Shown here: positions 57,088 through 64,000 of the stretch, piece after piece
Position numbering within the stretch: the first letter of the stretch is position 1
How the letters are laid out: each line of letters starts with the position of its first letter
Assembly: GCF_026013365.1 (NCBI RefSeq)
Contig: NZ_JAPDOE010000006.1
Span: forward strand, 1 to 64,000
Length of the DNA stretch: 64,000 bases
From: Paenibacillus sp. LS1
GTDB lineage: Bacteria > Bacillota > Bacilli > Paenibacillales > Paenibacillaceae
Direction of reading: 5' to 3'
Position numbers and translations under genes: made by a program
The notes under the pieces: generated by a model
Told to the model about the DNA's origin: nothing
The model's database searches: none
What the model saw: only the letters and a program-made list of their open reading frames with translations

Positions 57088-59319
57088 ATGCAGGAAGGTT
57101 CGGGTTATGGCCGCTGGGTTGCCGGCAAACGAAGCAAATGGATTACACTGTTGGTATGGATCATTATCGCGGTTGTGCTTGGTATGGTATGGCCTGCTGT
57201 AGGTGATCGTGAAACCAATAACGCGCAGGATCTGAGTGAATCCAAACCATCGGTTCAGGCAGCTGCACTTGCTGAGAAGGAATTTCCTGGCGGTGAAGGA
57301 TTGCCCGCGCTGATCGTATGGCGTCAAGCCGGCGGTCTGACGGATGAGCAGATTCAGAACATTCAGGCATTAACGGAGCGACTGGATCAAGATCCGGTAG
57401 AGCAACAGCAGTCCGTTGTGCCACTCTATCAATTGCCACCACAGGCATTGAAAGGCCAGCTTTCGGAAGACGGAAGCACGTTGGTTATGCCACTTTTCTT
57501 CAATGAAGGTGCCGATTCGGAACAATTGAAGGAAGGTATTGAAGCGCTTGAGCAAAAAACACAAGACATCTTCGTGGCGAACCCGTTCGATGTAACTATA
57601 GATGATACCAATACATTGGTTGCCCGTGTGACAGGGCCAGTAGGGATATCCATTGACGCAAGCGGACTGTTCTCTTCCGCCGATGTATCCTTGCTGATCG
57701 CTACCGTTGTACTGGTATTAGTCCTACTGTTGTTGATCTATCGTTCGCCGGTATTGGCGATTATCCCGATCATTGCCGTTGGATTCGCGTATATGGTGAC
57801 AAGCCCCATTCTCGGATTCATGGCGGATCAGGGCTGGATCACGGTGGACGCACAGTCGATCTCGATCATGACCGTATTGTTATTTGGAGCAGGAACGGAT
57901 TACTGTCTGTTCATGATCTCCAGATACCGCCAAATTCTCTATCATGAGCCGGATAAAAAGAAAGCCATCTTCCAGGCAATTACCGGATCATCTGGCGCCA
58001 TTGCCATGAGTGGATTCACGGTCGTTGCAGCACTACTGGTGCTGTTGCTGGCTGAATATGGTGCATATCATCGCTTTGCCGTACCATTCAGTCTGTCCAT
58101 CTTTATTATGTTTATTGCAAGTCTGACGCTGGTTCCAGCGCTTCTCGCAATCTTCGGTCGGGGTTCATTCTACCCGTTCGTACCGCGTACCCATGAGATG
58201 GAAGTGGAACGTGCGAAGAAAAAAGGAAAACCAGCTCCTGCCCCGCGCAAAGTGAAGGAAAGCTGGATTGGCCGTGTTGTAGTAACGAAGCCATGGACCG
58301 TTCTTGCAATTACGTTGGTATTGCTGGGAGGACTGGCGGCGTTCTCTACTCAGGTGAAATTCACCTACGATCTGTTGTCTTCATTCCCAGAGGATGTGCC
58401 TTCCCGCGAAGGTTTCACCGTCATCGGCGAACAATTCTCTCAAGGTGAGCTGGCTCCTGTCAAAGTGATCGTGGATGCCGAAGGCAAAGAAACTGATCTG
58501 AAGCAACGTCTCGAATCGCTGGATTACATTAGCAAAGTAGGCGATGCTCAACAGGGTGCCGAGAATGCCAACATTACCGCCTTTGATGTGGAGTTCAATC
58601 TGAATCCATATTCCATGGAGGCAATGCAGCATATCCCGGATCTGCGAGCTATTGCGGAACAGACGCTTCAAGATGCCGGAGTAACCAATGCGGACAGTAA
58701 TGTCTGGCTCGATGGTCAGACGGCTGAACAGTATGATATTGAAGTCGCCGGAGAACGGGATGCCAAGATCATTATTCCGGTCGTCATCGGCATGATTACC
58801 TTGTTACTACTATTATACTTGCGTTCAGTTGTAGCCACGGCGTATCTGATTGCAACGGTCGTTCTGTCGTATTTCTCTGCACTGGGTCTGGGTTGGATCA
58901 TTATTCACTACGGACTTGGCGCAGATGCCATTCAGGGAGCGATTCCGCTGTATTCCTTCGTATTCCTCGTGGCACTGGGTGAGGACTACAACATCTTCAT
59001 GATCTCTAGCATCTGGCAGAAACGCAAAACGATGCCGCTCCGTCAAGCGATTAGAGAAGGTGTTGGCGAGACAAGCTCTGTTATTACATCTGCAGGTCTG
59101 ATTCTGGCAGGGACATTTGCCGTACTTGCTACATTGCCAATTCAGGTGTTGGTGCAGTTCGGGATTATTACGGCTGTAGGTGTCATGCTGGACACCTTCC
59201 TGGTTCGTCCATTCATGGTGCCAGCGATCACAACACTGCTAGGCAAATGGGCTTTCTGGCCAGGCAAGTATGTTCCAATTGCAGAGAAGAATGAAGAGAG
59301 ACAGAACCAGTCCATGTAA
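57088..59319 (+). CDS. MMPL/RND-superfamily transporter (YdfJ-like)
   Basis: A 743-residue membrane protein with about twelve helices in the 1+5+1+5 pattern and two large extracellular loops (residues about 40-190 and 420-560). The typical segments are MTVLLFGAGTDYCLFMISRYR and FVFLVALGEDYNIFMISSIW, each with the conserved D-Y of MMPL proton pathways. Members export lipids, siderophores or drugs driven by the proton gradient. GGGAGATGAAGAG is upstream of the ATG. A TetR gene is divergent. Confidence 0.93.
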   Translation: MQEGSGYGRWVAGKRSKWITLLVWIIIAVVLGMVWPAVGDRETNNAQDLSESKPSVQAAALAEKEFPGGEGLPALIVWRQAGGLTDEQIQNIQALTERLDQDPVEQQQSVVPLYQLPPQALKGQLSEDGSTLVMPLFFNEGADSEQLKEGIEALEQKTQDIFVANPFDVTIDDTNTLVARVTGPVGISIDASGLFSSADVSLLIATVVLVLVLLLLIYRSPVLAIIPIIAVGFAYMVTSPILGFMADQGWITVDAQSISIMTVLLFGAGTDYCLFMISRYRQILYHEPDKKKAIFQAITGSSGAIAMSGFTVVAALLVLLLAEYGAYHRFAVPFSLSIFIMFIASLTLVPALLAIFGRGSFYPFVPRTHEMEVERAKKKGKPAPAPRKVKESWIGRVVVTKPWTVLAITLVLLGGLAAFSTQVKFTYDLLSSFPEDVPSREGFTVIGEQFSQGELAPVKVIVDAEGKETDLKQRLESLDYISKVGDAQQGAENANITAFDVEFNLNPYSMEAMQHIPDLRAIAEQTLQDAGVTNADSNVWLDGQTAEQYDIEVAGERDAKIIIPVVIGMITLLLLLYLRSVVATAYLIATVVLSYFSALGLGWIIIHYGLGADAIQGAIPLYSFVFLVALGEDYNIFMISSIWQKRKTMPLRQAIREGVGETSSVITSAGLILAGTFAVLATLPIQVLVQFGIITAVGVMLDTFLVRPFMVPAITTLLGKWAFWPGKYVPIAEKNEERQNQSM

Positions 59320-59336
59320 TGCATGGATGGGGTGAG

Positions 59337-59377
59337 ATGGACGGCGGGGCTTCAAGCCTGCTGTCCATTTCTTTATT
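59337..59377 (+). terminator. terminator of the MMPL gene
   Basis: ATGGACGGCGGGGCTT and AAGCCTGCTGTCCAT form a stem followed by TTCTTTATTTTT. Confidence 0.85.
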
Positions 59378-59576
59378 TTTATAGCCATGAGAGTAGAAAG
59401 GTGTGTCCTCCTGAGATGGAATGGTGGAACTGTAAAATATCCGCAGGATGAGGTGTGATCCTTGTTTTCTTTGTATGGGGAAGGTTTACGTAGCCAAGTG
59501 TTTTGGGACATAATAGAGGAAGCGTCGGCCTAGGGCAGACGGATGAATCAACAACAACGGGACAACCAGGGGAAGG

Positions 59577-60542
59577 ATGAAAGCAATCATGACGAACCAA
59601 CTTAATGTGTATTTTAACCATGACGGCGGCGTGGATGACCTCGTATCGCTGTTCATGCTTCTGCAAATGGACAATGTAAATGTAACCGGGGTATCGGTTA
59701 TACCGGCAGACGGATATCTGGAGCCAGCAACAGATGCCAGCCGCAAAATCATCGATCGTTTCGGTACATATTCCGTAGAGGTATCCAAATCCAACTCCAG
59801 AGGGAAAAATCCATTTCCTGCGGCGTGGAGACTGCACTCCTTCTATGTAGATGCACTTCCTGTACTGAACGAATCCGGCAAAATGGAAGCGCCACTCTCT
59901 GCCGTTCCAGCACACCAGCATCTGATCGAGAAAGTGCGCAATACCGAAGGCAAAACGTTGCTCCTGTTCACAGGCCCACTGACTGACCTTGCGCGTGCAC
60001 TGGACGAAGCACCAGACATTGAAGAGAAAATCGACAAGCTGGTATGGATGGGTGGCACATTCGAGCGTGGTAACGTAGAAGAGCCTGAGCATGACGGCAC
60101 AGCTGAATGGAACGTATTCTGGGACCCGGAAGCGGCTTACCGTGTATGGCAGAGCGGCATCCAGATCGATCTGGTTGCACTTGAAAGCACGAACAAAGTA
60201 CCTCTGACTCCAGCCGTTCGTAACCGCTGGGCAGCAGAGCGTCGCTTCGAAGGCGTTGACTTCTTGGGTAACTGTTACGCAGGTTGTCCGCCACTGGTGT
60301 ACAGTGAGACAAATTCCACATACTATCTGTGGGATGTGCTGACAACGGCTTCCGTTGGACGCGAGGACATCGTGAAGAAGAAAACCGTAAACTGTATTGT
60401 CATCCCGGATGGTCCTAGCCAGGGCCGCACGGTGGAGCAAGCAGACGGACGTCCAGTACAACTGGTGTATGATACCGATCCGGAAGCGTTCTTTACGTAC
60501 ATGACGGATTTGGGTAAAAAAGCTGCTCCGCAGCGCTACTAA
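59577..60542 (+). CDS. nucleoside hydrolase-family protein
   Basis: A 321-residue protein of the inosine-uridine nucleoside N-ribohydrolase type. The calcium-binding motif is VYFNHDGGVDDLVSLFMLL, a variant of DTDxGxDD in which the first Asp is replaced by His-Asp. LLFTGPLTDLARAL and KLVWMGGTF are conserved core strands, and EWNVFWDPEAAYRVW carries the later Ca/substrate Asn and Asp. It probably cleaves nucleosides or a related N-riboside. An ATG at 59589 is an alternative start. It ends at a terminator. Confidence 0.88.
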   Translation: MKAIMTNQLNVYFNHDGGVDDLVSLFMLLQMDNVNVTGVSVIPADGYLEPATDASRKIIDRFGTYSVEVSKSNSRGKNPFPAAWRLHSFYVDALPVLNESGKMEAPLSAVPAHQHLIEKVRNTEGKTLLLFTGPLTDLARALDEAPDIEEKIDKLVWMGGTFERGNVEEPEHDGTAEWNVFWDPEAAYRVWQSGIQIDLVALESTNKVPLTPAVRNRWAAERRFEGVDFLGNCYAGCPPLVYSETNSTYYLWDVLTTASVGREDIVKKKTVNCIVIPDGPSQGRTVEQADGRPVQLVYDTDPEAFFTYMTDLGKKAAPQRY

Positions 60543-60589
60543 TTCAGGCAGCCTCTGGGCTTGCCATCCTTAAAGGTACAACAAAAATA

Positions 60590-60658
60590 AAGCCGCAGGC
60601 AGTGTCCGGAAATGGGGTTGAACCCATGATCCCGTCCCTGCCGTGCGGCTTTTTTTGT
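60590..60658 (+). terminator. terminator of the nucleoside hydrolase gene
   Basis: AAGCCGCA and TGCGGCTT pair at the base of a long branched hairpin and are followed by TTTTTTG. Confidence 0.82.
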
Positions 60659-60671
60659 TGTGGGCTGATTC

Positions 60672-60902
60672 ATATAGATTGAACTAATCAATTTACACGA
60701 GAACGTAGAGGGCAGAAAAAAGCTGGAGAAGCGAAGCTAAAAGCTTTCTGCAAGAAAGCTACTTCGTAAGCATATACTTCGCCTTTATCCTCAGATTTTC
60801 ACCATTGTAAAATTGAATCAAAAAATCTGAGGATAACAGCGATCGGAAGGTTGTTCTGTCATCGAAGTGGCAAGTGTGAATATTCTTTAGTTCAATCTAT
60901 AT
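60672..60902 (+). repeat. MITE-like palindromic repeat, copy B (most complete)
   Basis: A 231-bp element with perfect 16-bp terminal inverted repeats ATATAGATTGAACTAA and its complement. Internal blocks shared with copy A include TTTACACGAGAACG, AAGCTTTCTG, GATAACAGCGATCGGAAGG and TTGTTCTGTCATCG. Stem ATCCTCAGATTTT/AAAATCTGAGGAT is perfect. It fills the space between the hydrolase terminator and the chemotaxis gene's stop. Confidence 0.85.
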
Positions 60903-60920
60903 AACAATCTAAGCTGCCCG

Positions 60921-62639
60921 CTATATTTTAAATCGACTAATCAATCCGTTCAGCTCACTGGACAATACCCGCAGAGACTCTGCGGATGCACTCATCTCAT
61001 CCATGGATTGCAGCTGGCTTCCGGTAGCATGTGACACCTTCTGGATACTCGAAGAGGATTCACGCGAGATATGCTCCATGTCCTCCACGGAAGCGGACAC
61101 TTCTTCTGCACTGGCAGACAGTTGCTCGGATGCTGCGGATACTTCATGCAGACGTTCATTCATCGTCTCAATCCCGGTATGAATGGATGTGAACGAACGG
61201 CCTGCCTCCTGAACAACAGCGAGACCGGATTGAACTGCTGATGTGCTGGCAGACATATGTTCTGACAACAGGGCAGTCTGGCGTGTCATCTCGGCGATCA
61301 GTTCGGTTACATGCTGGGAAGACTGCTCCGATTCCCCCGCAAGCTTGCGAACCTCTGAGGCAACCACCGCAAACCCGCTGCCATACTCTCCTGCACGAGC
61401 GGCTTCAATACTTGCATTAAGTGCAAGCAGATTGGTCTGTGAAGCGATACCTTTCATTAGATGTGCCACTGACTCAATTTTATCGGAATACTGCTCCAGT
61501 TGGGAGGTGGAGGCCACCATCTGCACATTCGCCTGATGAATTTTGTCCATACTGTCCATTGCTGTGTTGATGTTGGCTTGACCTTGCACCGCGTTATTGG
61601 TCGTTTCCTGCGAGACATCGGCGACCATGGAGGAAGAATTCGCAATGTGCTGCATGCTGCGCGTAATCTCTTCCATGGCTACTGTAACTTCGCCCGCACG
61701 AGCCACCTGTTCAGCAGCCCCACTGGCCGTATGATTGGTATGCTCAGCAATACGCTGGCTGGCATCCGCAGTCGCTTGTGAATGTTTCGATACTCCTTCT
61801 GCAGCCTGTAGCAGAGAATCGGAGCTTTGACGAATGCCTGTCATGACATCGCGGGTACCTGTGACCAGATGTTTGAATTCGGAAGCGAGCTGTCCGACCT
61901 CATCCTTTCGTCCAAGTTCGACGTTGACGGTCAGGTCGCCTTTTCCCACTTCGGTAATCAACTTCTTCAGCTTCACCAATGGACGGGTCAAGTAGTGGGC
62001 GAATCCATACACCAACAAAACACTGAGCAGCACGATGGAGAGGGCTGTCCAGATCATCGTCATCCGATTCCGTGTCATTAGTTCATAGACAGCGGTGGAG
62101 TCCAAGTCAGCACCAACCAGACCAAGTAGTTCCCCATTGGCTCCATGAATAGGTACATAAGCTGTAATGGTTGCCCCGTATTCATCTTGGGTCAGATCAC
62201 CTCGTACAGGTTCATTTTGCTCAAAAGCCTGCAACATGCCTTCATAATGGTTCTCTTCAGGAGAACCGTATGGCGAGAAGTCATCCTCTACCACATCCGA
62301 AGCCGCGCCATCTACAACATAATAGTACGATGTGGCCCCGTTCTCTTGCCGTTTACCGAGCGTGTACAGATACTTCAACCCGTTGGCCTCACGAAGTTGG
62401 CTAAGCTGTTCGCGTAATGTACCATAATAGTCCGTTTCGTCTTGTCCCGTGCTTAGTGGTGCATACAGGGAGGTGTCGATGGACTGTGCTGCCCGTTCGG
62501 CTACAGCCTGTGCCTGCATCCCCATGGATTGCTCGACCAGTTGAGCCGATGAACGGTACATCGTAATGCCAAGAACCGCACCCGCGGCCAGCATCAGACA
62601 GGAAAAAAATAAAAAGATCCGCATAAACAAACTGTTCAT
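60921..62639 (-). CDS. methyl-accepting chemotaxis protein
   Basis: A 572-residue receptor: membrane helix at about 7-27, an extracellular single-Cache-like sensor (about 30-190), second membrane helix (WTALSIVLLSVLLVYGFAHYL), HAMP domain (RPLVKLKKLITEVGKGDLTVNV) and a cytoplasmic coiled-coil signalling domain. The kinase-interacting hairpin is GIASQTNLLALNASIEAARAGEYGSGFAVVASEVRKLA, highly conserved. Ligand unknown. Its gene ends 19 bases from repeat copy B. Confidence 0.94.
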   Translation of the reverse strand: MNSLFMRIFLFFSCLMLAAGAVLGITMYRSSAQLVEQSMGMQAQAVAERAAQSIDTSLYAPLSTGQDETDYYGTLREQLSQLREANGLKYLYTLGKRQENGATSYYYVVDGAASDVVEDDFSPYGSPEENHYEGMLQAFEQNEPVRGDLTQDEYGATITAYVPIHGANGELLGLVGADLDSTAVYELMTRNRMTMIWTALSIVLLSVLLVYGFAHYLTRPLVKLKKLITEVGKGDLTVNVELGRKDEVGQLASEFKHLVTGTRDVMTGIRQSSDSLLQAAEGVSKHSQATADASQRIAEHTNHTASGAAEQVARAGEVTVAMEEITRSMQHIANSSSMVADVSQETTNNAVQGQANINTAMDSMDKIHQANVQMVASTSQLEQYSDKIESVAHLMKGIASQTNLLALNASIEAARAGEYGSGFAVVASEVRKLAGESEQSSQHVTELIAEMTRQTALLSEHMSASTSAVQSGLAVVQEAGRSFTSIHTGIETMNERLHEVSAASEQLSASAEEVSASVEDMEHISRESSSSIQKVSHATGSQLQSMDEMSASAESLRVLSSELNGLISRFKI

Positions 62640-62785
62640 TGGTAAAAGTGTTCCCCCTTGATCTGTTGGATGAATCGTCTCTGTATCTCTTTACTTTGGT
62701 GCTGATCGTTCTTTTTTGGTTCATATGTATTCTATTTCAAATGTACAGTTTTCTACTTGAAATATCGGCATCTGGACGATAAAGA

Positions 62786-62822
62786 ATTAGCTCCCGAGTC
62801 AATTTGATTCGGGAGCTAATCA
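62786..62822. terminator. bidirectional hairpin downstream of the DUF3105-like gene
   Basis: ATTAGCTCCCGAGTC and GATTCGGGAGCTAAT form a strong stem; leftward readout is followed by TTCTTTATC. Confidence 0.75.
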
Positions 62823-62841
62823 CGTTTGATTCTATAGGTTA

Positions 62842-63588
62842 TTACATCGTTCCGCCGCCCTGGCGAACAGAGGCGGGAATCTTTTCAGGTCCCTGATTAA
62901 TATATTTATTGATAAAAGTACCCACTTTGGCATCGTCGAATTGGTCGAGCTTCATCGTTTTGGTCCATGCAGTTACGACGACTTCACTGCCTTCGGGAAT
63001 ATCCTTGTTTGGTACGGCGAGTATACCTGCCCCGGCTTCGCGGAATTTGGCAAGGTATTTCAGATGCTCTTTCAAATCTTCGCCTGCGTTCTCACGATAA
63101 TAGATGATGATATCCCCATGCTCGAGATTGTGTACCAGGTAATTATAGCCCGGGAAGTCGGTGTAGAATCCAAACTTGATATCATGCGGATTATGCGGTC
63201 CTGAAGTCGGGATCTTCATCTCATACTGGATCGGGTCCTCCGTATGGTCTGCCCCATAATATTTATCGTCAGTCACGTCGATTGTCGCATTGGCGTCCAG
63301 ATCGGCTACATCATATGTTGCTCCTGCACCCTGTAGGAAGAATAGACCAAGCGTAACAATCGACACAGCCATCAATGCATGTGCAACCAGCCGAAGGGAG
63401 CGACTTTTTTTCTGGATGTCCGCCCGTTCTTTCTTTTTCATGTGACCCAGGATTTTGCCCTGTGTGCGTGATGCCCAGATATAAGCGGCGATGGAGAACA
63501 GCAACACGATTGCACCTACGATGAGCCACAGGTAGGATGTACCTGCTTCGTGCTCCATTTGCATATGATTCATATGAGACATGTCCAT
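62842..63588 (-). CDS. DUF3105-like membrane protein with Met/His-rich N-terminus
   Basis: A 248-residue protein. The first 14 residues, MDMSHMNHMQMEHE, are Met/His-rich like copper- or silver-binding segments. A membrane helix (LWLIVGAIVLLFSIAAYIWA) and a second one (LVAHALMAVSIVTLGLFFLQG) follow. The C-terminal domain has the DUF3105 pattern: PTSGPHNP, FGFYTDFPGYNYLVHNLEHGDIIIYYR, VVVTAWTKTMKLDQFD. Function unknown. Two similar CACTA-N7-TAGTG dyads lie upstream and may bind its regulator. Confidence 0.85.
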   Translation of the reverse strand: MDMSHMNHMQMEHEAGTSYLWLIVGAIVLLFSIAAYIWASRTQGKILGHMKKKERADIQKKSRSLRLVAHALMAVSIVTLGLFFLQGAGATYDVADLDANATIDVTDDKYYGADHTEDPIQYEMKIPTSGPHNPHDIKFGFYTDFPGYNYLVHNLEHGDIIIYYRENAGEDLKEHLKYLAKFREAGAGILAVPNKDIPEGSEVVVTAWTKTMKLDQFDDAKVGTFINKYINQGPEKIPASVRQGGGTM

Positions 63589-63628
63589 AGAGAGTTCCTC
63601 TGCTTTCTGAGTATAATAATTGATCAGT

Positions 63629-63647
63629 ACACTACATAATGTAGTGT
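63629..63647. promoter_or_regulatory. 19-bp palindrome upstream of the DUF3105-like gene
   Basis: ACACTACATAATGTAGTGT is a perfect palindrome. It is 41 bases before the start codon. Its core CTACA/TGTAG recalls CopY/BlaI-type operators. Confidence 0.65.
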
Positions 63648-63669
63648 TAGTGGCAATGGTGAATCCTCA

Positions 63670-63709
63670 TTACGTAACGGGAGTTGCTGGGTCCATGTTT
63701 GTTACGTAA
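63670..63709. promoter_or_regulatory. nested inverted repeat between the two CACTA dyads
   Basis: TTACGTAAC (63670-63678) and GTTACGTAA (63701-63709) are complementary, each containing the palindrome TTACGTAA. Confidence 0.5.
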
Positions 63710-63727
63710 ATAAGAACATACCTATTG

Positions 63728-63745
63728 CACTACACATTATAGTGT
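63728..63745. promoter_or_regulatory. second CACTA-N7-TAGTG dyad
   Basis: CACTA (63728-63732) and TAGTG (63740-63744) repeat the arms and spacing of the palindrome at 63629, with centres 98 bp apart. Confidence 0.55.
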
Positions 63746-63782
63746 ATGAAACATGCCCAGCGCAATGCTGCCTTGGAAAACC

Positions 63783-63819
63783 AAAAAAAAGGCGCTCCCC
63801 GCATGAGCAGGGAGCGCCT
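63783..63819 (-). terminator. intrinsic terminator of a leftward gene beyond the window
   Basis: GGCGCTCCC and GGGAGCGCC form a stem; read leftward it is followed by eight T residues. No gene ends at it within the window. Confidence 0.8.
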
Positions 63820-63851
63820 AGTATGAATCTAAAGAGTCAGGAAAATTTTCA

Positions 63852-63988
63852 TTGGAATAACCATTTACACGAAAACGTAGAGGACAGAAAGAACCTGAAG
63901 AAGTGGAAGCTAAAAGCTTTCTGAAAGAAAGCTGCTTCGGAAGCATATGCTTCGCCTTTATCGCGATGTGTAAACAGCTTTATTCCAA
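63852..63988 (+). repeat. MITE-like palindromic repeat, copy C (internally deleted)
   Basis: A 137-bp copy with terminal repeats TTGGAATAA and TTATTCCAA. It keeps the left half (TTTACACGAAAACG, GGACAGAAAGAACCTGAAG, AAAGCTTTCTG) but the right half is reduced to GCGATGTGTAAAC before the terminal repeat. Confidence 0.75.
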
Positions 63989-64000
63989 CTGAACTATTTT

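Noticed and set aside
59379..60461. A 360-residue open frame on the minus strand
   Set aside because: It lies antisense to the nucleoside hydrolase, has a Cys/His/Arg-rich composition typical of shadow frames, and no ribosome binding site.

Overview
The window looks like chromosomal DNA from a Gram-positive Bacillales bacterium, most likely Paenibacillus. This is inferred from moderate GC content, strong purine-rich ribosome binding sites, frequent GTG/TTG starts, and protein families that resemble Bacillus subtilis ones closely (CydABCD, GntK, GlpP/GlpK/GlpD, HmoB, UxaC, YfiB/YfiC-like ABC pair, LrgAB/CidAB). There are no rRNA or tRNA genes, CRISPR arrays, transposase genes or phage genes. 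About 50 protein genes are present, mostly short operons with intrinsic terminators between them.

Layout. 1-5.0 kb: the GC-rich 3' end of an unknown gene, then a tightly coupled leftward operon of four genes (a possible GT-B-like/helical-repeat protein, a GT2 glycosyltransferase, a GT4 glycosyltransferase, a methyltransferase), probably for a surface glycan or glycoprotein. 5.4-11.7 kb: cydABDC, cytochrome bd oxidase with its CydDC exporter, behind two CRP/FNR/Rex-type operators. 11.8-14.9 kb: a WecA/TagO-type transferase, an unknown gene, and an ArsR regulator divergent from a SnoaL-like gene with matching operators on both sides. 15.5-20.3 kb: a leftward sugar ABC importer without an ATPase, followed by gluconokinase. 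20.6-26.8 kb: ribA, glpP-glpK, glpD with an attenuator leader, and a Gfo/Idh oxidoreductase. 27-32.6 kb: HxlR/DoxX pair, AlkC-like repair protein, Crp/Fnr regulator, AbrB-like fusion regulator, lrgAB with a LysR regulator. 32.7-40 kb: nitrilase with two acetyltransferases, alpha/beta hydrolase with divergent LysR regulator, LTA-synthase-like sulfatase, HmoB. 40.3-48 kb: XPD-like helicase with nuclease-like N-terminus, cytoplasmic alpha-amylase, lipoprotein, metallo-hydrolase, uxaC. 48.3-54.4 kb: MarR plus heterodimeric ABC exporter, small membrane-associated protein, lipid kinase. 54.4-64 kb: acetyltransferase with unusual start, MORN-repeat protein, TetR/MMPL pair, nucleoside hydrolase, chemotaxis receptor, DUF3105-like protein.

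The strongest unexplained signals are non-coding. (1) A family of roughly 140-230 bp palindromic, MITE-like intergenic elements, in four recognisable copies and one fragment (near 14.2, 32.6, 40.1, 60.8 and 63.9 kb). (2) Two 194-195 bp elements (15.2 and 44.5 kb), each built of two forward and two inverted copies of a 24-bp unit with a fixed 50-bp period. Several divergent regulatory regions also carry clear dyad operators: cydA, ArsR/SnoaL, HxlR/DoxX and ribA, LysR/hydrolase, uxaC, and DUF3105.
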